DNA of 64,000 nt from Epiperipatus broadwayi (Eukaryota > Onychophora > Udeonychophora > Euonychophora > Peripatidae): contig JAQFVV010000056.1 in NCBI GenBank assembly GCA_028023455.1, forward strand, positions 6,039,717 through 6,103,716, in the 5' to 3' direction. The notes under the pieces are model-generated. The model made no database searches, had not been told where the DNA came from, and worked only from the letters and a program-made list of their open reading frames with translations. The translations under genes were made by a program, and so were the position numbers. This document shows, one piece after another, positions 37,100 to 49,205 of this stretch. How positions within the stretch are numbered: the stretch's first letter is position 1; every line of letters starts with the position of its first letter.

Positions 37100-38465
37100 T
37101 GTATTTACTTTCATTAAGTTTAATTTCATTAAGTATATAGATTATAAAAAAATATTTAAAAATAATAAATGTTTTAAATAATTCTCAAATAAAAATTATA
37201 TTGTCTATTACAATAGGATACCCCCCTCATTATAGTATAAATCATATTTTATTATTTATCATTAACATATTCACACTAAGGCAACCAATCAAGATTAAGT
37301 TGAGATCATTACCCTCCAGTTAAGAATAATTAAAAAACTATATAAAAAAAATATTAGATTAACATAGAAATTTTCAGGAGCTGGGAAAATCTAAAAATTG
37401 ATAAGTTTTAAGTGGCTCAGATTTTTTTTAAAAAAATAAATCTTAAATACTTGGCAATAAAAATAACAAAAAAAATATGTATCACCAAAACTTAAACCAT
37501 AAATTAAAAATATAGACCATAAAGATTAAATATTAAAGATTAAATATGAAATTATCCTGTTACGTTAAAAAAATAAATTTGTAAATATGTATAAACCAAG
37601 TGTAAATAATTGTTTCAATATTTGTAATTTAAAAAGTAATTTGGAAATAATGTTACATTAATATACAAAATAATTAAAAAGTTTCCTTATTTATAACCAA
37701 CAAATTAATTTTGATGAATATGTTTTTCTTTATGTCTTTCTTTCTTTATATAACCCTACACAGCTTGGCATAGTAGATAGTCCCAGAATCGATTCTGATA
37801 CTTACAGATCTGGCACTCAAACTTCTTATGAACTCCTCAGCAATAATGCCATACCTTTTTTCCCCTTTGTGTATGATTATGATAAGATTATACTGTTTTA
37901 AAATTATTTTAATTTTATACTTTATTATTTCTAATATTTTCTTAAACATATATAATGAGTTATTTATTTATTAAGTGCTGTGTTTTTAATTTGTAACAAT
38001 AATTAAGAAATCTCCTTCTACACATGTGCTGCAAAGATTTAAACACTTCAGAAATACTTTCCTTTTTAAACACAAGATAAAGTCTTTTAAAAAGATGAAT
38101 CCACCTTAACTTTTAAACCCAAGTGTGTGCGTATATTGTAATGGTATACATATGCCGTTACATTATTTTAAAATTAAAATAAAAACAAGATCGTAAACAA
38201 AAATTGATTTTATTAAAAACTAAAAGCCAAAAATTAAAAGAGTTATGTTAACATGTATATATAACATGTATATATCACATAGATGGAAAACTTTAAAACT
38301 ATTTAAAAAAAAAAAAGTATTTGAAAGTATTTTTTTTTGTAAAAAAAGTAAAGATTGATATTTTTGAAAATAGAGATAAATGATTTCTATCATGTTTAAT
38401 CTTAGAAAATGGAAATGATTGTTTTAAAGCAAACTAGCCATTGGTGCACTTAAAATAATTAAAAA
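37100..38465. other. A+T-rich DNA, balanced patch at 37755-37865
   Basis: The patch is open on the minus strand (37746-37949) and includes a GAATCGATTCTGG word that resembles a Pol III B box. A tRNA-derived repeat is possible but unproven. The remainder is plain A+T-rich DNA. Confidence 0.4.
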
Positions 38466-38975
38466 GATCAGATAAGAGAATGAAAAAAATAGATTGACCA
38501 ATGCAAGCACGAAGCCACAGCACGGACCATAAATGGAATATTAGAGTTAGTGACATCATGGTAGATCGATCCTTTGGATTTTTGATGAGGGACCATAAAA
38601 GTATAAAAAGCAAAATAATTGTTGTTTAGGATTCTGACTATTAAGCTATATATGAACGGTAGCTGTATTGCAGATTTCACAATGTAGGAATCTTGCAATA
38701 GATTTAATTTACTTTGCATACAGCCGAGGCCTCCCGATGACAGTCCCTGACCAAATGAATGGCTTGTAGCAGCTATGTCTCCAAAGCACTATTAGCAAAC
38801 AATAGGATATGCAAGAACTTCCATAAACTGAATGAAATCTGGAGGAGTCATCAAGATCAAAGAGGAAGTATAAACTTTTACCAATTGAACTTTCTTTTTA
38901 ATAAATATATCTTCAATAAGTAGTCAATCCGTAAATAAGAAAAAAGTAATATAAATAAATGGACTCTTATCTGAC
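38466..38975. mobile_element. Short TIR element (MITE-like), copy 2
   Basis: GATCAGATAAGAG at the left is mirrored by CTTATCTGACC at the right, the same terminal word as 10797-11277. About 510 bp lie between, with more balanced composition than the flanks and no transposase. The interior differs from copy 1, so the two are either different deletion derivatives of one autonomous element or only share termini. Confidence 0.5.
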
Positions 38976-40124
38976 CAAGAATAGAAATCTAAATCAATTA
39001 TTAATATTCATTTTTATATAAGTTTGTTATTTCAATCATTTCCATTTTTTCGTTTTTTTTATTTATTTATTTTTGTATTTAATTAGGTTATTTATTTTTA
39101 TCTGTTAACTAAAATGTATTAAATTTAAGTTGGGTGTAGATAGCTGCATAGATTCATTAACGTTATTTTTTTTTTTTAATTTTCATATGCGTGAAATATA
39201 TATATCAGTAAATATGACACCTCATGCTGAGTTTCCAAATGTATTTACTGGTATATATTTTAAGTTGTTATTGTCAATGCAGCACCTTATGATGAGTGAC
39301 AGTGGGTTTACTTTCTTGTAAATTTCCCTCAGCAATTTTCAATTGATAACTTTGTTTCAATTGTTTATGTTTATTTTGAAGGGGTTTAATTTCAGGCTAT
39401 TTGTTTTGTAGTTAGGTCAATGCTGGTGGAGGGATATATGAGTGTTTATATCAATGTAATGTGAAGCGTGTTTAGCATACAGGGCAAAGCCCAACTCAAT
39501 GCATGACCCAAAGGTGTAGTCATTGTGTTGCAATGGATGCAGACATATTTCCTGCAACATTGACCCCTTTTAGCTCTATGGATAGGAACTATAAGTTGGC
39601 AGAGAGACCACTCTCCCCCATACATATCATTTCTCTTTAATTATTTTATATACATGATTCCTTAGCCAGACAGATGCACATTCATGTACTGGCAAGGATC
39701 ATGTCCTTCAAATAATATCACACTGGCAGATGCATATTCCTGTCAGCATGGTTTTATGTTAGCATCTTCATATTGCATTGGTTGCATCCATATATCAGGA
39801 AGCAATGTTGGTTTAGCTACTAACTTTTAGTCTGAGATTGAATGATTGTTTTGAAAAGTTTTTAACTGAGAAATCTATGTAACCTATCTATACCCAACAT
39901 TCTAAAATAAAAATATTATATAAATATCCATATGTGTGAATTTCTAAAATTTAAATTTTAAATATAAAAATAATAAATTTAAGATCATCTTTATTCCTCA
40001 ATTTTTAAATATTTATATATGCGTCAATAAATCCTTTTGTGTATGTTATTTCTGGCAGTAGCTTATTTATTTTTTTAAGTCTTTATTAAAATATATTTTA
40101 AGAAGTTATATTAAATCTCTACAT
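38976..40124. other. A+T-rich DNA, balanced stretch at 39420-39810
   Basis: The balanced stretch contains blocks such as GCAAAGCCCAACTCAATGC and two similar TGTCAGCATGG/TGGCAGATGC words. It may be an old repeat. No coding similarity is recognised. Confidence 0.4.
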
Positions 40125-40290
40125 CTTCATGAACTAGTGGCAAGGGCTAATGGTCATAATAAAACATAAAATTGGATCTTAACAGTACGTATCTGCCTAC
40201 TATATAAATTTTCTAGGTTCGAATGGCCTGGTGGCGCCCTTGTACGGCAGATACGGTAAGACTCCAATTTACCCCATCCATTATAATATA
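40125..40290 (-). repeat. Dispersed repeat family D, minus copy
   Basis: Reverse complement of the 9450-9645 repeat. It keeps CGTATCTGCCTAC, AAATTTTCTAGG, GGTGGCGCCC and GGGCTAATGGTC. The plus strand has GGTTCGAATGGCC (B-box-like) and CCTGGTGGCGCC (CTCF-core-like). The outer edge again meets a TA run. CGTATCTGCCTAC and CGGCAGATACGG form an inverted pair within the repeat, so the RNA or DNA could form a hairpin. Confidence 0.65.
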
Positions 40291-41930
40291 TATATAGGCA
40301 AATATCATTTCTAAATGCTTAAGATTTGCTTGTCTATACATATATGCTTAGGTTAAAAAGTTGAGATGGATTCATCTTATTTTAGAAAGGAGAGTATAAG
40401 TGTTTAAATCTATACAGTGCATGTGTAGAGGATAATTCCTTACTGATTAATACTTTCTTAATATAGTTTTTCTCTCTATTTTAATTTTGGCTAATACAAT
40501 AAACCTAAGCTCTGAAAAATATTGTTAACCAGTCAAAATAAAAGAAACAAACAATAACTCAAATGCTACTGAAATCATTAGAGGAAGAAATTGTAATTTT
40601 AATCGAAACAATATAATTACAAAATTAATTTACATTTTAATATTCATTTAAACAAATTTCAATTTGTCCTGTTGTTGTATAAATAAAATTATTATAACTT
40701 GTTTATACTGAAGATAATGAATTGAATACAACAATTTAATTAAACATTATTAATACTTAAGATCACATAAATAAATTTCAAAAATGAATACATAAAACGG
40801 AGCTTATAAAGAACACACATATATATATATTAAAGAAAAAATGTTTGTCGTCTTTTTTGTTTTTAATTTTATAATCTTATGATTTAAAATAAATTATTTA
40901 TAAAGAAATAAACTGACTATAGGAACGAATTGATTTGTCCAAAACTCATCTTTATGCATCGATTTAAACTTTTTTTTTCTTCATATATTCGGAATACAAA
41001 ATAACTATACTAGCTTAAGAACAATTATTAATGATATGACTAGACAGGCATAATTATATATATATTATGCACATGGAAATATAAATGCTGAAATTACATT
41101 TTTCCTACAACAATCAATCCAGATATTTAAATGTGTGTTTCTACAATTTTGTGATAATTGTTATATATACACACATAAAGAAAATAATTGTTGTTTAATA
41201 TATATATATATTATCATGTCTTCATAAAATATCAATTCGTTCTGTTATCTTGCAAAAAAGTTGAAAAAATAACCTTAGGATAAACATTTAAAACAATAAC
41301 AGAAATTATTATCTCAAATAATTACAACCTTAAATAAACTTAATGTAGATATTTAAAAAAATACAAATACCAAAATAAATCACTTTAATATTACACTACA
41401 AGTTTGAAACTTTTCGTTCCAAAGTTTTTATCTTCTGGCTAGTTAAATGTTTAATTTTTTTCTCTTATTGACTTAGTGAGATAACTAATGGTATTTTAAT
41501 TATGGAGCTTATTTATCTAATTAATCCAACCATTTTGACATCAAAGTCATAATTTCAACAGCCATTAAAAATTAATAGTTAGAACTCTTATCAGGATCAT
41601 CCCAATTACAGGAATGTAACATAAGAAATTACAAAGTAAATTTTCCAACAAAGTAGTGTCATTCTGAGGGTGGGGTCACTTTCAATCTGATGAGTTAGTT
41701 AATTATCTGTGTTGATCTGGAGTAAACATTTTAACAATGACATGGTTGTTAAAGCAATGATTAAGTCTGGCAGACTCCAACCAGGAGCCAAAAAACATTT
41801 AATACTTTTCTCTCCAAAATAACTAGTAATCAATGTTTAAAAAAAAGTATGTCATAAAATAATGAAGAGAAGAAATATATTATTGACTATAATATATATA
41901 CTACATTTAAATAAAGATTTAAAAAATCCA
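40291..41930. other. A+T-rich non-coding DNA
   Basis: Nothing recognised. Confidence 0.5.
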
Positions 41931-42043
41931 TATACATATATATAAATGTGGTACATATACAAACAAGCGAATTCGAAAGTATAAGTATACATATATATAT
42001 AAATGTGGTACATATACAAACAAGCGAATTCGAAAGTATAAGT
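41931..42043. repeat. 57-bp tandem duplication
   Basis: AAATGTGGTACATATAC begins at 41944 and 42001. Each unit contains CAAGCGAATTCGAAAG and a TA run. The units are nearly identical. The overlapping open frames are products of this duplication. Confidence 0.92.
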
Positions 42044-45000
42044 TAATAATTTATAGTGATTTATTATAGTCAATATCTTATGCTCATATTATATGAACAA
42101 GTGAATGAAAATAAATCTATGTATTATAAAGCATGTTTAGATTTCGATAATATTGTATTATTTTCTTTAATTCTACAGGTTAACATAAAATTAATAACGA
42201 AAGACATAACGGTTATACATTATGATTTAAAACATTTATTTCTTTCATTTACAACTTTCAGTACAAAAAAAAAAAAAAAAGATAACCATGAGCTCAACAT
42301 TAAATAGAGTATAACAATTTTTCTAATCATCAGTGAAGGTCACATTATATTATTACCATAGTATTTTTTTTTTTTTTTTAGAATCAACACAGCTAGATAG
42401 ATATTTATTCATTACTTGAATTATATAAATGTGCAATAATAGCGATGAACAAATTTATTAAACATAGAAAACATTTACCCACATTTTCTGAATTAAACAT
42501 ATGCATGTGGTGCAATAAGCCCAATTTGATAAGCAAACAAAGAATAAAGTATCAGTCAAAAACCCAGAAGGTGCAACAAATACTGACTCTGATTAAACAT
42601 TACAATTATTTTCCTAAATTTTAAATCTGGTTGTAAAACTACTTCTTTTGATTAAAAGTCATGTTTAAACAATAGAATTTTTGATTTAACAAGTTCAGTG
42701 TAATGGTAGAATGATAGATTCAAAGGTTAGATTCTTGGATCAAAGCCCAATCTGTCACTATCAATATTCACATATTACATAACCATTCAACTATTCAATT
42801 ATTTTTTATACCCACTACATATATATGTAACAATGTGTTTTGTTTATAAACAGCAACAGAATAATTAAAATATCACAAAAAGTTTGAAATAAAAAAATAA
42901 AAAACTAAGATGATTAAAAATTAATTGCTAATTGTATTATTTTGGAGAGTTCAACATGTAACTTCTCAATCAACAATCAGTATATTTTTACTCACAATCG
43001 TCTAGAAATATATGGTCTTCTTGGAATTTATAAAATATACTAATCATCTCATTTTAGAATCAGAAAGTAACAGAAGTGTAATAAGTATTTTTGAATTTAA
43101 ATTAAGATAAATAAAACAATTACATGGTAAAATATTTACAATTATATTACAGTCAATTTTAATGGTCATGTCAGAACTTCGTGATTTTGCAATAATTTTC
43201 TAGATGTTTAAAAATTCCTTTAGACTCTAATAATTTCCTAGTTGACACTTTAAGTTTTAGTGCACAAAAGCTAAAATTAAAATTCTGCCAATAAAGTTAT
43301 TTCTTCATCTAGTAGTGTTTTATTACATTTACTTTCAACAGGAAAACTTCTAGATTTTAATGATGAATGTCTAAAAATAAGTTAGAACTTGCTCTCATTA
43401 AGTACCAAGTTTTGATTTAAAAAAATGTTTCAAGTTTGTTGGGAACTGAAAATCCTTCAGATGATTCTAAGACCAAAATATGACTGGATCTATGATACAT
43501 AAAGCTTGCTTAAATGCACTTTAATCAGTGTGTTGATGATGCTGGTGATTTTTATTCTTACTATTCTGAATTCTTCTTAAATATGACAGTCTTTGATGGA
43601 TTTAATAGATGAACATTTTGTTGTTTTTCAAATTCAAACTATCAAATGTATAATCTCAACCTAATCAAACTTTTCAACCAGGTTTCAAGAAACCTTTGAC
43701 TAATATGAGTATTAAAAAAAAGTTGTCCACAGACCAGATTAAGATTAGCTGACAAATTGTTTTTAAATCCCCTCTATTCGTTAAGTTTTAAACTTAACTT
43801 TTAAAAAAATTTTGCAAAAAAAATTCTGTCTATAGTAAAAAATAAAATGATACTTACATATTAGTCTGGTGGTGATAAAAGTCTTGGGTACAAATAAATG
43901 TGTATAAAAAGACATAATTAAACACATTTACAATCTTCTAAAGCAAAAATGAATTAATTCTGTAAATGAACATTAGATAATATTCCAATGAGGAGAAAGT
44001 TATTAGTCAAAATGCATTGTTTTTTATTTTTTATTTGGTTACCACTTGTAATAAATTTAAATTGTTAAAAATTTACTTGTTGGAAGATGATTTCTTGCGA
44101 AAATGTAAATGCACTTATTTCATTTCCATTAAATAAAGTTTTCAAAATAAAAAAATCTTTATAAATTTAGATAGTGGAAAGTAATTCCTCACAAAAATCA
44201 TATATCTGTGTTAATAAACATCATTTCAAGTTAATAAAGTTACAGGCCATCATTTTTCCAAATAAATATTGCCAGGACTAATACGTATGTGGAATCTTAA
44301 TGCCATGTAAGTACCAAAGAGGTATATTGGTTTATTATTATTATTTTCATACTAATTGATTATATTAATAACTTGGCTTTCTGATCATTCTTTAAAAATG
44401 TTTATTATCTTGAAGACTCAAGCAGATAAATATGAAACAACAAATATATTTCATAAACCAATAAAATTTTCTTTAAAATAAGCAAATAAATATTTGTTAG
44501 TTAATAGGCATATTAATAAATTATTATTTATAAATAGTGCTATATCAAAAAAAGTTATCTAAATAATAAAAATAATCCACAGATAAATACAAAGAAAAAA
44601 TGTTGACAGAGGCTTGACTTTTCTATACAACTAATTTCTTTGGCAATATTTTATTTAATTAGATATGAGTAGCCAATGATGGAGTGCAAAATAATATTCT
44701 GGTAAGGTGCATGGTTGTGAAATTTACATATTTTATCAGTGATGTTTGAGAAAAAAATGATTAGAATAAAGCCAGAGGAACCATATCCGATTAATCAGTA
44801 ACAATAATGTGATTTAGTTTTTCAAAATAAAGACATTCACAAGATGTTGAGAATATTTTTTTTTTCTTCACACAATATTTTTATATAAGTGAATATATAC
44901 AATTATCAAGATGCTTATAAAATATTTTTTAGACACATTACATAAAGAACTATAAAATGAGACAGTAGAAAACACAATGTCATACATAAAATAAAATAAA

Positions 45001-45777
45001 AACAATTAATGATAAAAAAAAATAAATACAGTTTAATTTCTTTATACTAAGTACTCTCATACTAATTGCTCCTATTTACATAATTTCTATCAATATTTGT
45101 ATATGATTTATAATACTATAACTACTTTTAAATCAGATTATATGGTTGATTAATTTGTTCTTAAATAGATCTCGTGTAGAACTGATAAAAGAGTGACAGA
45201 TCTAACTTTTCTATATATATATATATTATCGTTCTTAAGTATCAATATCACTACTGCATAATTCTATCCATACACTTTATGTAACTGTTTTTTAATAATG
45301 TATAGTTACTTTTTAGTATTGCTATAGTTGTAGAAAAAAGTTTTCTTTCAATTCCAAAATATCACACTATATTTTTGAGACTTTTATACATTCTATAAGC
45401 TTCTTTTTCAATTATAGTTATATATTCCCTAGCTCATCATTAACTCTTTTAAACACCATTTTAAACAATTCCGGATATTAAGTTCTTTTAAATGTTTCAT
45501 TTTAAAATATCTTAATATTCTTTCTTTTCTTCATACATTTTGTCTCAGTTTTACTTAACTGCTATTATTTTGTAGCAGTTACCTAGGTAACAAGTAGTCT
45601 TTAATAGAGAATTAGTTAGCTTTTTTTTTCTGGATGTTGTTAAACTCTGAATGAATTTTGAAGCTGTTAATATTTTAAAACAATTTGCAAAATCTAGCTC
45701 AAATTGATCAAAGTATTTTGGAAGATTAGAGAGATCAACTGTTACCTTTTGTCTCTCTAGATTTACATTAGCAGAGA
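42044..45777. other. A+T-rich DNA with a tRNA-like patch at 42688-42770
   Basis: At about 42688-42770, GTTCAGTG...GGTAGAATG followed about 35 bp later by GGATCAAAGCCC resembles the D-arm/A-box and B-box of a tRNA-Gly-like sequence. It is too degenerate to be a functional tRNA gene and is perhaps a SINE head. Poly-A and poly-T runs lie near 42265 and 42365. No gene is seen. Confidence 0.4.
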
Positions 45778-46811
45778 TACACCTGGGTCTCGTTTTACGC
45801 GATAGATAGGTTCCTCAGAAAACAAGCGCAAACGAAATTGCGCAAAAATAGACATAACTTACATTGAAAAAGGGGGGATGCGGTCTGTGATTTTTCAAAA
45901 TTCACGTAAAAGCAAAGCACCAACGTAAAATTACTTTAAAATTCGCGCAAAAAAAAAAAAATAAGAAAATAAAATATGACTAATAAAAAATTTCAAATTT
46001 GAAAAAAATTGATACAAGACAAACTTTTTTAAACTATAATATTTAATTTTATTCAAAATAATATTCTTATGCATAATTTACAGTACAGTAATTTACATTT
46101 TTTATACACATTTTAATTATTATAGCTATTTGCCAAAAAACACGTTCATTTGCAAATAACTAGCGCCAACTTCACACTCATGTTGTGTCAATGGTTTTCT
46201 GGTGACAACATAATTAGTAATTAATCTTTGAGATGATGATTTTATTAATTGTTTATATAACTAACAACTAAAAATTAAATTCTTTTGTTATCTTTAATTT
46301 TCAATTCCGTTTAAAAATCAAATTTCACATCACATTATTTCAAGTCGCCGTAAGTAATTTTTAAATCAGATTTTAATTTTTAATTGTCAAATTTAATTGT
46401 GCCCATTGCTACTACTGACCTTTCAAAAATAAACTTGTGGACACTAAATGATTAATAATTGATTACGTTCTTTTTTAAAAAGCAAAAACAGAATGTGATT
46501 TAAAATGCAAAATTAACAGGCACAATGTTTGAACAAATTTACATTATAATCTTGTAAAATTTAATGTGTGTATACATAAAATGTGGAAATCATGATTTTA
46601 ATTTCATTATTGCATAAAATCTTACTATTATAAAACACTGAAAATATTGAAATTACTAAGTTGAAAGTCAAATTCCAATAATGTGCTATTATTTTCAAAT
46701 TTATTATTTAAAGTAATAGCGCAATATCGGAGTTCAACTTCCGGTGAAACACGAATCGCGTAACTTCAAAATCGTGTTAAATAAGTCAGCGTAAAAAGAG
46801 ACCCAGGTGTA
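45778..46811. mobile_element. Non-autonomous Tc1/mariner-pogo (Tigger-like) TIR element
   Basis: The ends CACCTGGGTCTCGTTTTACG (from 45780) and its inverse (ending 46809) match over about 25 bp with one or two changes. TA dinucleotides at 45778-45779 and 46810-46811 fit the TA target duplication of this superfamily. Further in, both sides carry AAATTGCGC/GCGCAATA and the ACGCGAT-rich subterminal style known from pogo/Tigger elements. The 1030-bp interior has no transposase frame, so it would depend on a transposase supplied elsewhere. The outward GATA/TATC palindromic extension makes the exact terminus slightly uncertain. Confidence 0.8.
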
Positions 46812-47463
46812 TCTTGCAACACACTAATTAATTAATTATACTAGCCCACAAATAAAAAACTTTTTTCTGCAGTAAAAAGAGAAATAGGTGAGTTTTACTA
46901 ATTTTGTTGTTCTAAATTCAAAAATACATTCTGTTCTGCAGTATCATATCTGATTAATTGGCAATAATGCAAAATATTATTTTGCCCTTAAGTAAAATTT
47001 TCAATAACTTACATTGATTGAAATGGATATGTTAGTATGCAACATTTAATTTTATTATTTCTTACAACTAATACAAGAAAAAGCTGCTTTATAAATAATA
47101 AAATCATTTGTATGTTGATTTTACTTAAGTTTAAGCTGACAAAACCAAAGCGGTAAGTTTATATTTGGTACCAATAACACCTTTACATTACTAATCCTGC
47201 GTGAAATAAAATTTATAAGGTCATTCAATCCATACATAATTTCATAAAAAATATAATCAAAAATATTGAAAGAAAAAATGATGTCTGTATCATATACATA
47301 TATATACACAATGAAGCTATGTTTTAATAAGCAAAAAATGAAATCCCCCCAAATATTTAAATTGCCATGTCACATGACTCTATTCTCTTAAGCATGTAAG
47401 TTATAAACAATGAGGATTGCCAATTCCTCAACAAGCTTTGTGATAAATGCTTAGCCAGAGAAA
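46812..47463. other. A+T-rich non-coding DNA
   Basis: Nothing recognised. Confidence 0.5.
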
Positions 47464-47786
47464 GCATTTAAAAATAATCTCTGTCAGGAAGCCCTCCCCC
47501 CCAAACCCCTGACCATGATTTCGTGCTTTGGCACTTTTCAGAGAGGTGTCAGGGTAGGTTCAGACACTAGATCTAAAAATACCAACCCAAAGCCAGCATT
47601 TAACTAAAAGTTATCTATTGAGTGGAAAATCTGAAATTTTCAGACACCTACATGTCTTCAAACCCAGCTATCCAACTCAAATAGGTATATGGGGCTTGAA
47701 AATGCTATTTATAATAAATATTAAGTATCTGAGATTTCATGAAGGGGCTTTTACAGGTGTGAATATGATGCTTTTGGCATTTAAAA
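47464..47786 (-). mobile_element. Hammerhead-bearing insertion F, single unit
   Basis: A 10-bp repeat, GCATTTAAAA, at 47464-47473 and 47777-47786 flanks a single minus-oriented unit. Internal words ACTAGATCTAAAA, CATGTCTTCAAAC and CAGCTATCCAACTC align with family B (ACTAGATCTAAAA, AATGTCTTCAAAC), so F is a diverged relative of B. The open frame at 47618-47818 overlaps it and is not a gene. The 10-bp repeat is the shortest of the set and could partly be chance. Confidence 0.65.
47505..47547 (-). ncRNA. Hammerhead ribozyme motif, family F, core mutated
   Basis: On the minus strand inner stem I pairs ACCTCT with AGGGGT (6 bp, one wobble). Stem II is GTGC/GCAC around CAAA, closed by canonical G-C. 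GAAAT follows, then a short stem III (ATC/GGT) and a GTC cleavage triplet. The 5' core reads CTGAAAA (47535-47541) instead of CTGANGA, so the catalytic G8 is replaced by A. The fold is preserved but cleavage should be lost. Confidence 0.65.
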
Positions 47787-48463
47787 CAATTTTTCTTTCC
47801 AGAGATTTGCCAAATTAATCCATAGATGTCACTTTTTAAGTATAATATTAACTTATATAAAAAAGTAATATAACACAAAAGCAAAATTGCCTTCTGTGCA
47901 CCCCTGATACACTAAGCCATAGTGTTTTTAAAATACTTATAAGAAAAATTTCATGAATAAAGATTAAAATATAATTTCTATATTCACAATAATGTACACA
48001 TGAATACAAATGAAAGTAAAAGATGTATAAAACATGAACTTGTTGGATCATGTTTTAAGCACAATTGATAAGTAATCTAGAAAAAGAATCCCAGTCCAAC
48101 ATTTCAAACCAAATAAAATAGAGCTGGGTTTAAAACACTTCTGTTTACATAAGTGTTTTGAGAAAAGCATATAGCTTCTTATCTACATGCAAACTTCCAT
48201 TGTACTCTTCTTATTGCATGTTTGAAAGAAATTTATTATGAATATACCAGGCAAAAGAGAACTACAACTTATGACCGCAGTACATATTAAATGATCAAAT
48301 GCACACAAACAAACACAATTAAAGTTCTCTCAGATTGCATCTTACAGCTGTAGATACTTAAAAAACATAATGTGCCACAACTAGACATGAAATAAAGAAA
48401 CTGGCATCATTTTCAGACTCAGGGAATCAATTTCCATTGAAATAACTTATTTTCTAGTTTACC
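47787..48463. other. A+T-rich non-coding DNA
   Basis: Nothing recognised. Open frames on both strands are chance. Confidence 0.45.
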
Positions 48464-48644
48464 AAAAAAACCTTGTTGCCAGCCTGAACTACACACCATT
48501 TCCCCTCTCCATTCCCATTCCCTTTTTACATGTATCTTTCCCCTCTTACCATTTTGCTCCTGAAATTTCATTTGTTTCACTGTATCTGTTTTTTTTTTTC
48601 TTCATGAATAAACATCTCATTACTGAGAAAAAAAAACCTTGTTG
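48464..48644 (+). mobile_element. Retroposed short sequence with poly-A signal and 15-bp target duplication
   Basis: AAAAAAACCTTGTTG at 48464-48478 recurs at 48630-48644. Between them is a C- and T-rich stretch of about 150 bp, unlike the surroundings. It ends with AATAAA (about 48607-48612) and, some 15 bases later, an A-run. This is the hallmark of LINE-mediated insertion of the 3' end of a polyadenylated RNA. The source transcript is not recognised. Confidence 0.75.
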
Positions 48645-48862
48645 ACTAGTATTAGCATTATTGAATTTATAAAATGTATTACAATTCTAAAAAGCATATA
48701 ATATGAACAAACTCTGTTGTACATTAATTTGAATGTGTCAATGTTTATTTTCACATTGCCATTTTTTATTGTTGTCAACAACAACAACAACAAAAAATCA
48801 TATTATAAATTTATCTTTTTCTGTAAAATCTGTCTTCATAACCATCATAGCAATAAATTATT

Positions 48863-48914
48863 TTCCAATTTTGACATTAAAATTACCCATGACAATTTTA
48901 ATGTCATTTGGTCT
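48863..48914 (-). pseudogene. LINE endonuclease fragment
   Basis: The minus strand encodes PNDIKIVMGNFNVKIG, close to the GDFN block of the apurinic-like endonuclease of non-LTR retrotransposons (motif recalled from the family). The frame stops just after. It lies 3' of the RT0-type fragment on the same strand, whereas an intact LINE has the endonuclease first, so the pieces come from separate or rearranged copies. Confidence 0.5.
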
Positions 48915-49023
48915 CAACATATCTATTTTGTACATGTATGTAATAAATAACCCTCTATTTCTTCATCACAATGGGTCATAAATCTGAATTATCTGTATTT
49001 GTTATCTTCATTAAAAATCTAAT

Positions 49024-49205
49024 ATTGTTCTTAATATATTATCAATTCCAGCACTGCTACCATTCAATATTTTACTTACAACAAATGCTACTTCACTTAT
49101 GCTTCCAATATTTATGACTTCATGGTAAAGTGCATCTTCATTTTTTGAATCAACTGCTTCTCCATCATTTACTATTTCTTCACAAAGACTGACAAAATTC
49201 TATTT
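49024..49205 (-). pseudogene. LINE pre-reverse-transcriptase fragment
   Basis: The minus-strand frame reads EVAFVVSKILNGSSAGIDNI at its 3' end, resembling the conserved segment of non-LTR reverse transcriptases just before motif 1 (the KNGKAPGIDNI type). It is open for about 55 codons and acidic upstream, as is usual there. The following RT motifs are absent. Confidence 0.55.

Noticed and set aside
41680-41710. CTGATGAGTTAG core-like word
   Set aside because: No downstream GAAA and no stem II; chance match.
42688-42770. Functional tRNA gene
   Set aside because: A- and B-box-like words are present, but acceptor, D and T stems do not pair; at best a tRNA-derived relic.
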